DNA of 11,289 bases from positions 1 to 11,289 of the forward strand of contig JAPFCT010000248.1 of NCBI GenBank assembly GCA_026169575.1. The letters run 5' to 3'. Each line of letters opens with the position of its first letter. Within the stretch, counting starts at the first letter, position 1. The notes beneath the pieces are model-generated. The model was not told the origin of the DNA, searched no databases, and was given only the letters and a program-made list of their open reading frames with translations. Shown here one piece after another: positions 1-6,700 of this stretch. The position numbers were made by a program, and so were the translations under genes. The stretch is from Faecalimonas sp. (GTDB lineage: Bacteria; Bacillota_A; Clostridia; Lachnospirales; Lachnospiraceae).

Positions 1-786
1 CTGAAGGTTCATCGGAAATTTTTCCACCGGAAGTGCAAGCCTTCTTGCGACCGCCTCAACGATCCTCTGATTTGCCTGATGCAGGATAAAATAATCAATC
101 TCCTCCGGTGCAACGCTTTCTTTTTCCAGCAGTTCCCTGATACAGCGCGGTACCTGGCGGACTGCAAATTTAAACACCGCCTGCCCATCCATATGGATAT
201 GATCTGCTTCTCTGCCACAGCAGAGCGCATCTCCCTGCTCCCCGTTAGAATGGGAAACCATTGCAGGAAAAACACCCTCCTGCGCCCGGAGTACAACCGC
301 TCCTGCTCCGTCTCCAAACAAAATGCAGGTCCCCCGGTCTGTCCAGTCCACAATCTTTGACAAACTCTCTGCTCCGATGACAAGCGCACACGTTGCAAGG
401 CCCGCCGCAATATAAGTCTGCGCCGTATTATAGGCAAATAGAAATCCCGTACATGCCGCATTCAGATCAAAACAGACTGCCTTTTTTGCTCCAAGCTGCT
501 TCTGCACCTCACACGCGGTACACGGTAGGACTACATTCGAGGAGATAGTCGCTACAATGATCAGATCAATTTCATCTGCAGCCACCTTCGCATCTTCCAG
601 CGCCCTCTCGGAAGCTTTCCATGCCATCGTGACTGTCGTCTCTTCCTCCGATATGATGTGCCTCCTTGCGATCCCGGTCCGCTCCCGGATCCAGGAATCA
701 CTCGTATCAACCAATTTTTCTAAATCATAATTGTCATAATAGTTCTCCGGCACATACGAACCGGTTCCAATCACTCTTCCTATCAT
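1..786 (-). CDS. fabH: Beta-ketoacyl-ACP synthase III (FabH), 5' portion, cut by window edge
   Basis: FabH starts type II fatty acid synthesis in the cytoplasm by condensing an acyl-CoA primer with malonyl-ACP. I translated 262 codons from ATG at 786. The N-terminus carries the family's IGTGSYVPE motif, and TSDSWIRERTGI follows at residues 28-39. The active-site cysteine lies in NAACTGF as Cys112, the same number as in E. coli FabH. The catalytic histidine is in HQAN at residue 236. The third catalytic residue (Asn in GNTS) lies beyond the left edge, so roughly 55-65 residues are missing. The frame is open throughout. No Shine-Dalgarno is obvious; the roughly 40-nt leader is A-rich. The gene has its own promoter with a FabT-like operator, which suggests it leads a fab operon continuing off the left edge. 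The identification is secure; the acyl-CoA preference cannot be read from the sequence. Confidence 0.96.
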   Translation of the reverse strand, partial: MIGRVIGTGSYVPENYYDNYDLEKLVDTSDSWIRERTGIARRHIISEEETTVTMAWKASERALEDAKVAADEIDLIIVATISSNVVLPCTACEVQKQLGAKKAVCFDLNAACTGFLFAYNTAQTYIAAGLATCALVIGAESLSKIVDWTDRGTCILFGDGAGAVVLRAQEGVFPAMVSHSNGEQGDALCCGREADHIHMDGQAVFKFAVRQVPRCIRELLEKESVAPEEIDYFILHQANQRIVEAVARRLALPVEKFPMNLQ

Positions 787-823
787 TTTACTTTTTCTTT
801 CTTATTATTTTGCTTTAAAATAT

Positions 824-836
824 TTTGATATTCAAA
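824..836. promoter_or_regulatory. FabT-like operator overlapping the fabH promoter
   Basis: The palindrome TTTGA-TAT-TCAAA has perfect 5-bp arms and a 3-bp spacer. It starts at the last base of the -10 box and covers the predicted start site. The shape TTTGA-N3-TCAAA matches the operator known for FabT, the MarR-family repressor of fatty acid synthesis genes in streptococci and related Firmicutes. Binding here would block RNA polymerase. The regulator gene itself is not in the window, so the assignment rests on motif and location. Confidence 0.6.
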
Positions 837-863
837 GTATATCACGAAAATAAGTTTTGTCAA
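836..863 (-). promoter_or_regulatory. fabH promoter
   Basis: Read on the minus strand, a perfect -35 TTGACA (863-858) is followed after 16 bases by -10 TATACT (841-836). Transcription should start near 829, giving a leader of about 43 nt before the fabH ATG at 786. The -10 is directly followed by a FabT-like palindrome. Confidence 0.75.
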
Positions 864-967
864 CCATTTTTTCTATAGAATTCCTCCGCCATTTCTATTT
901 TTTCTATTCGTTCTGTGAATCTTACTGCGAATACTGCTACCGATCCGGTAAAGAAAACAGACAATTT

Positions 968-1009
968 CAGGTGCCGAAAACAGTCCGGATGCCCTTCTCC
1001 GGCACCCTG
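968..1009 (-). terminator. Candidate terminator after the Rpn-family gene
   Basis: The arms GGTGCCG (970-976) and CGGCACC (1000-1006) pair perfectly, and CAG/CTG extends them with one bulged C. The loop is 23 nt and can form a smaller CCGG stem inside. On the minus strand only a loosely T-rich stretch follows, so this is a moderate call. It would separate the nuclease gene from fabH. Confidence 0.4.
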
Positions 1010-1052
1010 CTTTTGTTCTGTAACTATTTGATATGATTTTAGAATCTCTTAC

Positions 1053-1895
1053 TTATTGAACTTTTTGTACAAATTCTTCCAGCGAACTTACCTCCGCGGC
1101 AACTCTGACCCAGTATGTCAGCACTTCAATGTCTTCCTCCTTCTGAAACTTTTCCAGAAGCTGATCCGGCAACTGCCCATACTTTTGTAAAACACTCTGT
1201 AAAGCCAGTACCATTCCTCTTCGCTCACCTTCCTGCCGCTCATCTCTTAGCATTTCTTCCAGAATCATAAATCTCTCCTCCATTTCCCTGTTTGTTTTGA
1301 TATAGAGAATCGTGTCTTGAAGCCTCTGAACATAATCATCTTCAAACCCTTTTTTACTTTCTCCAACATCTGCTTTGACAAAATTTAAAAATGAAACAAG
1401 TTCTTTTGGCACCTCATCTTCATTTTCTCCACAAGTACTTAGGAAAATAATACGTCTTCCATCTTCTAATTTACTTTTTTCCGATTCCTCACATAGATTT
1501 TGGAATGTGTAGCAATATTTTTTCTGACCAAATGGATCAAAATCACAAATAAATATGATATAAGTATTCGGCAGCTGACCGTAATCAGCACCACTTAACA
1601 ACAATTCCATATCCATCTGACTTTGATAATATCGACTTCTTTTCCCAAGCGCCGGTTTCTTCAAAACCTGCATTTCTACATTGTAATGTGTACTGACTTC
1701 ATCCTTTGCATACACATCCAGTCTTACTCCTTTGTATTCCGGATGATAGACAATACTTTTCTCCTTGCTCACAATAATCTGTCCGATCTTTTTGTGCAAA
1801 ATCAATTCCAGAAGTCCTTTGCAATTTTCTGGAATAGACATCACTGCGCCAAACATAAAGCTGTCTTTGATTGTAAGTTCTTTTAATTTTTTCAT
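1053..1895 (-). CDS. Rpn family / PD-(D/E)XK nuclease family transposase (PF12784-like)
   Basis: The 280-residue protein resembles the Rpn (recombination-promoting nuclease) / PDDEXK_2 'putative transposase' family, DNA endonucleases that promote RecA-independent recombination in E. coli. It begins in the family manner (TIKDSFMFGAVM, residues 8-19). It has the nuclease core: Asp60 in GVRLDVYAKDE and Glu74-x-Gln76 in YNVEMQ, a D-x13-E-x-Q arrangement. ICDFDPFG at 116-123 is another family hallmark. A charged C-terminal segment (about 205-280) is typical. AGGAGGAG sits 5 bases before the ATG. The gene and its flanks look clearly richer in A/T than the exporter genes to the right, which fits horizontal spread, and it lies between fabH and a tRNA gene. 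No terminal inverted repeats or target duplications were seen, so I do not call a mobile element. It appears intact; its biological role is unknown. Confidence 0.85.
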   Translation of the reverse strand: MKKLKELTIKDSFMFGAVMSIPENCKGLLELILHKKIGQIIVSKEKSIVYHPEYKGVRLDVYAKDEVSTHYNVEMQVLKKPALGKRSRYYQSQMDMELLLSGADYGQLPNTYIIFICDFDPFGQKKYCYTFQNLCEESEKSKLEDGRRIIFLSTCGENEDEVPKELVSFLNFVKADVGESKKGFEDDYVQRLQDTILYIKTNREMEERFMILEEMLRDERQEGERRGMVLALQSVLQKYGQLPDQLLEKFQKEEDIEVLTYWVRVAAEVSSLEEFVQKVQ

Positions 1896-1936
1896 TTAAT
1901 CTCCTCCTATATGTCACGGAGGAACTCTATGTTCTT

Positions 1937-1966
1937 AGTATAGCATAAGCAAATTTCCGATTGCAA
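1937..1966 (-). promoter_or_regulatory. Candidate promoter of the Rpn-family gene
   Basis: On the minus strand, -35 TTGCAA (1966-1961, 4 of 6 consensus bases) precedes -10 TATACT (1942-1937) with an 18-base spacer. It lies about 40 bases upstream of the ATG at 1895, in an AT-rich stretch where chance matches are more likely. Confidence 0.45.
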
Positions 1967-2040
1967 TTAGGTTTTTATAAACTTTTATTTCACATTAAAG
2001 CATGAATTTCAAAAAAATTTGGCTTTTTTTCATTTTTCTC

Positions 2041-2069
2041 TTGCTTTTTTATTTTCTATATGCTAGAAT
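2041..2069 (+). promoter_or_regulatory. Candidate tRNA-Leu promoter
   Basis: -35 TTGCTT (2041-2046) and -10 TAGAAT (2064-2069) are separated by 17 bases. The predicted start, near 2076, falls just before the mature tRNA 5' end at 2081. The -35 is weak, but the placement is right for a monocistronic tRNA gene. Confidence 0.5.
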
Positions 2070-2080
2070 ACATTTTGTTA

Positions 2081-2163
2081 GCGGAAATGTCGGAATGGCA
2101 GACGAGCTAGATTCAGGTTCTAGTGTGGGTTACCACGTGTGGGTTCAAGTCCCATTTTCCGCA
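2081..2163 (+). tRNA. tRNA-Leu, anticodon CAG
   Basis: An 83-base class II tRNA that reads CUG codons. The acceptor stem GCGGAAA (2081-2087) pairs with TTTCCGC (2156-2162), and A2163 is the discriminator, as in leucine tRNAs. The anticodon stem CTAGA (2107-2111) pairs with TCTAG (2119-2123). The 7-base loop places CAG at 2114-2116. A long variable arm with a GTGG/CCAC stem follows, as expected for Leu. The T arm has stem GTGGG/CCCAT and loop TTCAAGT. The 3' CCA is not encoded: TAC follows the discriminator, so CCA must be added by tRNA nucleotidyltransferase. The gene stands alone between its own promoter and terminator. Confidence 0.95.
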
Positions 2164-2172
2164 TACAGACAG

Positions 2173-2207
2173 AACACAGAGATGAGCGATCATTTCTGTG
2201 TTTTTTT
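2173..2207 (+). terminator. Intrinsic terminator of tRNA-Leu
   Basis: AACACAGA (2173-2180) and ATGA (2182-2185) pair with TCAT (2190-2193) and TCTGTGTT (2195-2202). A G-T wobble joins the two blocks, giving a 13-bp stem capped by the GNRA-type loop GCGA. A run of seven T (2201-2207) follows. It starts ten bases after the tRNA. Confidence 0.88.
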
Positions 2208-2258
2208 ATTTCTTATATTCTAATTTCCATAGGATTCAAAAAGAATTTTCTATATAAG

Positions 2259-2311
2259 GAAAGAGCAGAAAGCCGCACAGATTTTTTTCTGTGCACGCTC
2301 TGCTCTCTTTC
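2259..2311 (-). terminator. Large nested stem-loop, probable terminator of the ABC exporter operon
   Basis: The outer arms GAAAGAGCAGA (2259-2269) and TCTGCTCT-C-TTTC (2299-2311) pair with one extra base. Inside them GCACAG (2275-2280) pairs with CTGTGC (2289-2294) around an 8-base A/T loop. Flanking TATA repeats can extend the base. It lies 30 bases past the exporter stop codon, where a terminator is expected. There is no immediate T-run on the minus strand (a run of five T comes about 15 bases later), so termination efficiency is uncertain. Confidence 0.5.
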
Positions 2312-2340
2312 TATATCTCCGCCGATTCCATTTTCACCGG

Positions 2341-4122
2341 TTAAGAAACTGCAAACTGTGAATGATACAGTTTTTCATAATATCCTTTTTTCGCCATCAG
2401 TTCTTCGTGTGTTCCCTGCTCAACGATATCCCCGTCATCCAGCACAAGAATCAGATCAGCGCTTCGGATCGTCGATAATCTGTGGGCGATCACAAAACTT
2501 GTTCTTCCGTCCATCACGCGGTGCATTGCATCCTGGATCATCTTCTCAAGTCTCGTATCGACAGACGAGGTTGCCTCGTCGAGAATCAATATCTGTGGAT
2601 TTTTCAGAATTGCCCGGGCGATCGTCAGGAGCTGTTTCTCTCCCTGAGAAATATTGCTTCCCTCCTCGTTGATCATCGTCTGGTAGCCTTCTGGCAACGT
2701 GCGGATAAAATGGTGTACGTTCGCCATCTTTGCCGCATCAATGACCTCATCTTTCCTTGCTTCCTGCCTTCCATACCGGACATTGTCGTAAATACTTCCG
2801 GTAAACAGCCATGTATCCTGGAGCACCATTCCAAACAGCGAACGGAGGTCCTCCCGTTTCATATCACGGATATCCACACCATCGATCTTGATCGCACCGG
2901 AACGGACATCGTAGAAACGCATCAGCAGGTTGATGATCGTTGTCTTTCCTGCACCCGTAGGACCGACGATCGCAACCATCTGCCCTTTTTTGACTTCGAT
3001 GTTGAGATCTTTGATAATATTTTCTTCCCCATATCCAAACTGGACATGTTCAAATGTCACCTGCCCGGTCACATGGTCAACGCTCTTTGCCGGGTCTGCC
3101 TCTTTTACTTCCTCCTCGGCTTCCAGCATCTCACAGATTCTCTCAAGAGCCGCAAACGCAGACTGGATCTGTGTCGATAAGTTGGACACCTGTGATAACG
3201 GATCGTTGACCTGCCAGATATAACGGATAAATGCCTGGAGATTTCCGACCTTGATCTTTCCTTGTATTACGAAAATACTTCCGACTACCGCAAGTACCCC
3301 GATCGTCAAGTATGTGACAAGTGATACGCACGGAGAAATCACAGACGACATAAAGTTCGCACGGAACGCCTGCTTTTGCAGTTCTTCATTGACCTTTCGA
3401 AACTGCTTTACCGCCTCTTTCTGTCTGTTATATAAGAGCAGTTCATTGTAGCCGGTATACATTTCCGTGATTGTTCCGTTCAGTTCCCCGAGTGCATCCT
3501 GCTGTTTCTTAAATTTATCCTGGCTTCTTCTCACAACTGCCCTTGTAATCAGAAGACACATCGGGATCAGGATCAGCGCAATACATGCCATTGTCACATT
3601 AATATAGAACATCATCGCAAATGCAAACACAAGCGATAAGACACCGCGGATCACCTCTGCGAAACTCTGCTGAAGTGCATTGGATACGGTATCGATATCG
3701 TTTGTCACTTTACTTAAGACATCCCCGAATGTATTTGTGTCAAAATACCGTACCGGAAGTCTCCGGATCTTATCCTGCACCGCATTTCTCACATCGTGCA
3801 TCGTATTCTGGATCGCATTGGTCAGTAAAAATACCGATCCGATCTGGGTCAGTGTCTTTATGATATACACGATCAGAAGCAAAATAATGATCTCCAAAAC
3901 CCGCTGAAACTGGATCGCAGCCCCGGGAACCTTCTCCTGGATTTTCTGTACATCGCTGACAATCTGAGAGGTAATGCTTCCCTCAATGGATGGCGCCACT
4001 GCCATGCACGCATTTGCAATAAAGATCATAATGACTGCTCCGACCAGTCCCGCTTTATATGGAGCGAGAAACGTGCGCATCTGTCTCCAGATACGCTTTG
4101 TCTTTGATTCTTTTTTATTCAT
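2341..4122 (-). CDS. Heterodimeric ABC exporter, catalytic subunit (TMD-NBD)
   Basis: A 593-residue half-transporter that should pair with the subunit encoded just upstream to export hydrophobic drugs, lipids or peptides across the cytoplasmic membrane. Membrane segments span roughly residues 25-330 and the ATPase domain 350-580. Walker A is GPTGAGKTT (387-395), Q-loop Gln435, Walker B ILILDE with catalytic Glu516, and the switch His547 is in IAHRLS. The signature is ISQGE (491-495) in place of LSGGQ, as known for the catalytic partner of TM287/288- and BmrC/D-type exporters. I chose ATG at 4122 over an in-frame GTG at 4140, because AGGAGGA lies 8 bases before this ATG and inside the longer version. 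The gene overlaps the upstream stop by 8 bases (ATGAATAA), implying translational coupling. The substrate cannot be deduced. Confidence 0.93.
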   Translation of the reverse strand: MNKKESKTKRIWRQMRTFLAPYKAGLVGAVIMIFIANACMAVAPSIEGSITSQIVSDVQKIQEKVPGAAIQFQRVLEIIILLLIVYIIKTLTQIGSVFLLTNAIQNTMHDVRNAVQDKIRRLPVRYFDTNTFGDVLSKVTNDIDTVSNALQQSFAEVIRGVLSLVFAFAMMFYINVTMACIALILIPMCLLITRAVVRRSQDKFKKQQDALGELNGTITEMYTGYNELLLYNRQKEAVKQFRKVNEELQKQAFRANFMSSVISPCVSLVTYLTIGVLAVVGSIFVIQGKIKVGNLQAFIRYIWQVNDPLSQVSNLSTQIQSAFAALERICEMLEAEEEVKEADPAKSVDHVTGQVTFEHVQFGYGEENIIKDLNIEVKKGQMVAIVGPTGAGKTTIINLLMRFYDVRSGAIKIDGVDIRDMKREDLRSLFGMVLQDTWLFTGSIYDNVRYGRQEARKDEVIDAAKMANVHHFIRTLPEGYQTMINEEGSNISQGEKQLLTIARAILKNPQILILDEATSSVDTRLEKMIQDAMHRVMDGRTSFVIAHRLSTIRSADLILVLDDGDIVEQGTHEELMAKKGYYEKLYHSQFAVS

Positions 4123-5845
4123 TTGCCAGTTCCTCCTCACTCAGCTGAGAAGCTGCAATTTCATGGTAAACCCTGCATGTTTTCAGCAGTTCCTGGTGCG
4201 TTCCGGCTCCTACCACTTTTCCTTCATCAAGTACTACGATCTGATCTGCATTCATGATCGTCGAGATTCTCTGCGCCACGATCATCACGATCGCATTCTG
4301 AATCTCCGGCCGCAGCGCCTTTCGCAGTTTTGCATCCGTGCGAAGATCCAGCGCCGAGAAGGAATCATCAAATACATAGACATCCGGTTTTCTCACAAGC
4401 GCTCTTGTGATAGAGAGCCTCTGTCTCTGTCCCCCGGATACATTTGTCGCATTCTCTGTGATCGGCTCCTCAAACTGCTTCGGTTTTTCCATAATAAAAT
4501 CATATGCCTGGGCGATCTTTGCCGCATGCACCATCTCTTCCATTGTGGCATCTTCTTTTCCAAACCGGATATTTTCTGCGATCGTGCCATTAAACAGAAA
4601 TGCTTTCTGCGGAATAAATCCAATATGATCTCTGAGCACATCAATATCCCATTCCCGGATATCCCTGCCGTTGATCATAACCTTTCCTGAAGATACATCA
4701 TAGAAGCGCGGCACAAGGTTGATCAGTGTACTCTTTCCAGATCCGGTACTTCCGATAAAAGCGATCGTCTCGCCTTTCTTCACCTCGAAGGAAATATCCT
4801 TGAGCACCGCTTCCTCCCCGTCCGGATAGACAAATGTCACATTTTCAAAGGAAATCTGCTCAATCGGTTCTCCTTTTTCGCCTTTCTTGTCATTTTTGAT
4901 CAGCGGCTCTGTATCTAATACCGCCTGGATTCTTCTCGCAGAAACCGCAGCCCTCGGATACATCATAAATACAAGACAGAACAGCATAACTGAGAGCATT
5001 GCATGGAACAGATAATCCATAAATGCCACAAGCTGCCCTGCCTGGATCCTTCCCGCATCGATCAGATTTGCCGCAGTCCAGAAAATAAACAGACCTGCAA
5101 TATTCATCAAAAAGAAAAACAATGGCTGTGTGATCGACATCAGCTTGAACAGTCTCTTCGAATATCCCATAAATTCTACATTTGCCTTGTTAAATCTGGC
5201 CGCCTCGTGATGATCATTATTAAATGCCCGGATCACACGGATCCCGGTCAGATTCTCCCTGGAAATCCGGTTCAGAGAATCCAGCGACGCCTGCTGATTC
5301 TCCGAGATCGGTCTGGAAATCTTTGCCACAATGACAATCCCGAGTACGATCAAAGGAACCGTCGCCAAAATGATCAGCGACAAGTCCAGCGATGCACGGA
5401 TTGTCATAAAGAAGCTGACACAGATCATAACCGGTGTCAGCAGCGCCGTCCGCAGGATCACATTGACAAACATCTGGATCTGGAATGCGTCATTATTCGT
5501 CCTTGTGATCAGAGACGATACCCCAAATTTGTTAAATTCACTTCTGGAAAATGTCTGGATCTTCTCAAACACTTCATTTCTGATATCTCTTGTGATCGAA
5601 GTTGAGATTTTCGCACAGCAAAATCCCATCGTCAGCGTGCCGCAGACACCGATGACAGAGATCAGAAAAATAACGCCGCCCTGCTGATACAAATACGCGG
5701 TATTTCCGGTACTCACCCCGACGTCGATCATCTTTGCGACGATCGTCGGAATCCCGATCTCGACAAGCGCAAATCCGAATACCGAGATCAGATTCAGCAG
5801 GAACAGACCTTTGTACTTTTTCAGGCACTTTAAAATCAATCCCAT
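4115..5845 (-). CDS. Heterodimeric ABC exporter, degenerate-site subunit (TMD-NBD)
   Basis: A 576-residue half-transporter, first gene of a two-gene exporter operon. Membrane segments lie within about residues 12-295 and the ATPase domain from 330. Walker A is GSTGSGKST (365-373), Q-loop Gln413 and signature VSGGQ (469-473). Two key residues differ from consensus. Walker B reads VFDD, so Asp494 stands where the catalytic Glu belongs. The switch position is Gln525 (VAQRIS) in place of His. Both changes are known in the non-catalytic subunit of heterodimeric exporters such as TM287/288 and BmrC/D. Its intact signature completes the active ATP site made by its partner. AGGAGG precedes the ATG by about 10 bases. 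The family is certain and the substrate unknown; no MarR- or TetR-type regulator is adjacent. Confidence 0.93.
   Translation of the reverse strand: MGLILKCLKKYKGLFLLNLISVFGFALVEIGIPTIVAKMIDVGVSTGNTAYLYQQGGVIFLISVIGVCGTLTMGFCCAKISTSITRDIRNEVFEKIQTFSRSEFNKFGVSSLITRTNNDAFQIQMFVNVILRTALLTPVMICVSFFMTIRASLDLSLIILATVPLIVLGIVIVAKISRPISENQQASLDSLNRISRENLTGIRVIRAFNNDHHEAARFNKANVEFMGYSKRLFKLMSITQPLFFFLMNIAGLFIFWTAANLIDAGRIQAGQLVAFMDYLFHAMLSVMLFCLVFMMYPRAAVSARRIQAVLDTEPLIKNDKKGEKGEPIEQISFENVTFVYPDGEEAVLKDISFEVKKGETIAFIGSTGSGKSTLINLVPRFYDVSSGKVMINGRDIREWDIDVLRDHIGFIPQKAFLFNGTIAENIRFGKEDATMEEMVHAAKIAQAYDFIMEKPKQFEEPITENATNVSGGQRQRLSITRALVRKPDVYVFDDSFSALDLRTDAKLRKALRPEIQNAIVMIVAQRISTIMNADQIVVLDEGKVVGAGTHQELLKTCRVYHEIAASQLSEEELANE
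4131..4137 (-). promoter_or_regulatory. Ribosome binding site that fixes the second exporter start
   Basis: AGGAGGA on the minus strand, 8 bases before ATG 4122 and inside the last codons of the upstream exporter gene. It argues against the GTG at 4140 as start and for reinitiation by ribosomes finishing the first gene. Confidence 0.8.
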
Positions 5846-5880
5846 TTTATCTTTTCCTCCTCTTTCCTTGCTTCCTTTCT

Positions 5881-5911
5881 ATTATAAGAGACAGCACCCA
5901 TAAAAAGTCAA
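5881..5911 (-). promoter_or_regulatory. Candidate promoter of the ABC exporter operon
   Basis: On the minus strand, -35 TTGACT (5911-5906) and a perfect -10 TATAAT (5886-5881) are 19 bases apart, slightly long for sigma-A. They lie about 40 bases before the exporter ATG and just past the yitT stop. Confidence 0.5.
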
Positions 5912-5959
5912 GCGATTTTCTTCTGATATGGAACTATCTCCCAAAAGCATCCGGCGCTT

Positions 5960-6604
5960 CTACGCATTTTGAACCTTCTCGATCAAAAGCGAGGAGACCG
6001 TCACGGTGATCAGCGAAAATCCGATCCTTCTCACCGGAATGTAAGACAGTGACAACCCAAGCACCGTCAGGTCTGTCAACAGATAGGCACGCGAGATCCG
6101 GCACTTTGTGACTGAAGAGATCGTAAGCGCCAGCGCATCATCCCCGCCGGAAGATCCCCCCTGGCGCACGATCAGACCGACTCCTACCCCGACAAAAATC
6201 CCGCCGCAGACTGCCGCCGCAAGTGGCAGCGCGCTCATATCCGGCAGCAGCGGTGGAAACTGTTCCCACACCTTCAAAAAGACGGACACGCACATGGTAG
6301 AGACAAGCGAGATCCGTATAAACTTTCCACCCAGATATTTCCACGCCAGAATGTAACACAGGATATCAAGCGCCGGTGTGATCACCGCCGGTGAAAGTTC
6401 AAACCAGTGACTGACAAACAACATCATTCCAAGCACACCGCCCTCGGTGATCCCGGTCTGCTGATGCACGTTATAAATTCCGAAAGAACAGATCGCTGCC
6501 CCTGCTGCAATTCATAAAAATCGCTGAACGGTAAGTTCCTTTGCAGCCCGCCGGATACCGGCTCCAATCTTTCCAAAAAAATTTCTCTTATTTGCTTTCT
6601 CCAT
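5960..6604 (-). pseudogene. YitT-family membrane protein gene interrupted by an in-frame TGA
   Basis: Read from ATG 6604, the frame would give 214 residues but meets TGA (6514-6512) at codon 31. The stop lies between ...TVQRFL and IAAGAAICSFGIYN, exactly where the first membrane helix begins. A TGG-to-TGA change is the simplest explanation. After the stop the frame stays open for 183 codons with clear YitT-family features: TGITEGGVLG, several hydrophobic helices, and GGSSGGDDALAL at about residues 149-160. The C-terminal DUF2179 domain of longer YitT proteins is absent. A GTG at 6469 could restart translation, but the product would lack the first helix and I see no good binding site before it. 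AAGGAG lies 13 bases before ATG 6604, a long spacing. Members of this family are uncharacterised multi-pass proteins. A sequencing error cannot be excluded. Confidence 0.82.
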
Positions 6605-6648
6605 TTTCTAATTTCTGCTCCTTTTCCTTGATTAAATTTCCTATGGAA

Positions 6649-6684
6649 TAACAAAAGAATAAACCCTGGTATAATACCAGGGTC
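6649..6684 (-). terminator. Intrinsic terminator of the ArAE-type exporter gene
   Basis: A perfect inverted repeat, ACCCTGGTAT (6664-6673) and ATACCAGGGT (6675-6684), has one base between the arms; in RNA the inner pairs would open into a small loop. On the minus strand it is followed by the T-rich TTTATTCTTTTGTT. It begins 17 bases past the exporter stop. The plus side also has a T-run nearby (6691-6697), but no plus-strand gene ends here. Confidence 0.8.
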
Positions 6685-6700
6685 AAGTCTTTTTTTACGA

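Noticed and set aside
9..461. Minus-strand open frame of 150 codons rich in Arg
   Set aside because: Out of frame within fabH; the fabH frame contains the catalytic motifs.
2004..2032. A7/T7 inverted repeat upstream of tRNA-Leu as a terminator
   Set aside because: The stem is all A/T and would be very unstable; typical of AT-rich spacer.
1053..2080. IS element around the PD-(D/E)XK gene
   Set aside because: No terminal inverted repeats or target-site duplications were visible, and this protein family is not a classical IS transposase.
2002..2223. Plus-strand open frame of 73 codons with a hydrophobic N-terminus
   Set aside because: It runs through the whole tRNA-Leu gene and its terminator, so it is a chance frame in AT-rich DNA.
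2482..3180. Plus-strand open frame of 232 codons opposite the ABC exporter
   Set aside because: It is antisense to the conserved NBD of a clearly real gene, has no ribosome binding site and no recognisable domain.
4123..4140. GTG at 4140 as start of the second exporter gene
   Set aside because: The extra codons contain the AGGAGGA ribosome binding site for the ATG at 4122.
5003..5605. Plus-strand open frame of 200 codons
   Set aside because: Antisense to the exporter membrane domain; composition is a shadow of hydrophobic codons and no family is recognisable.
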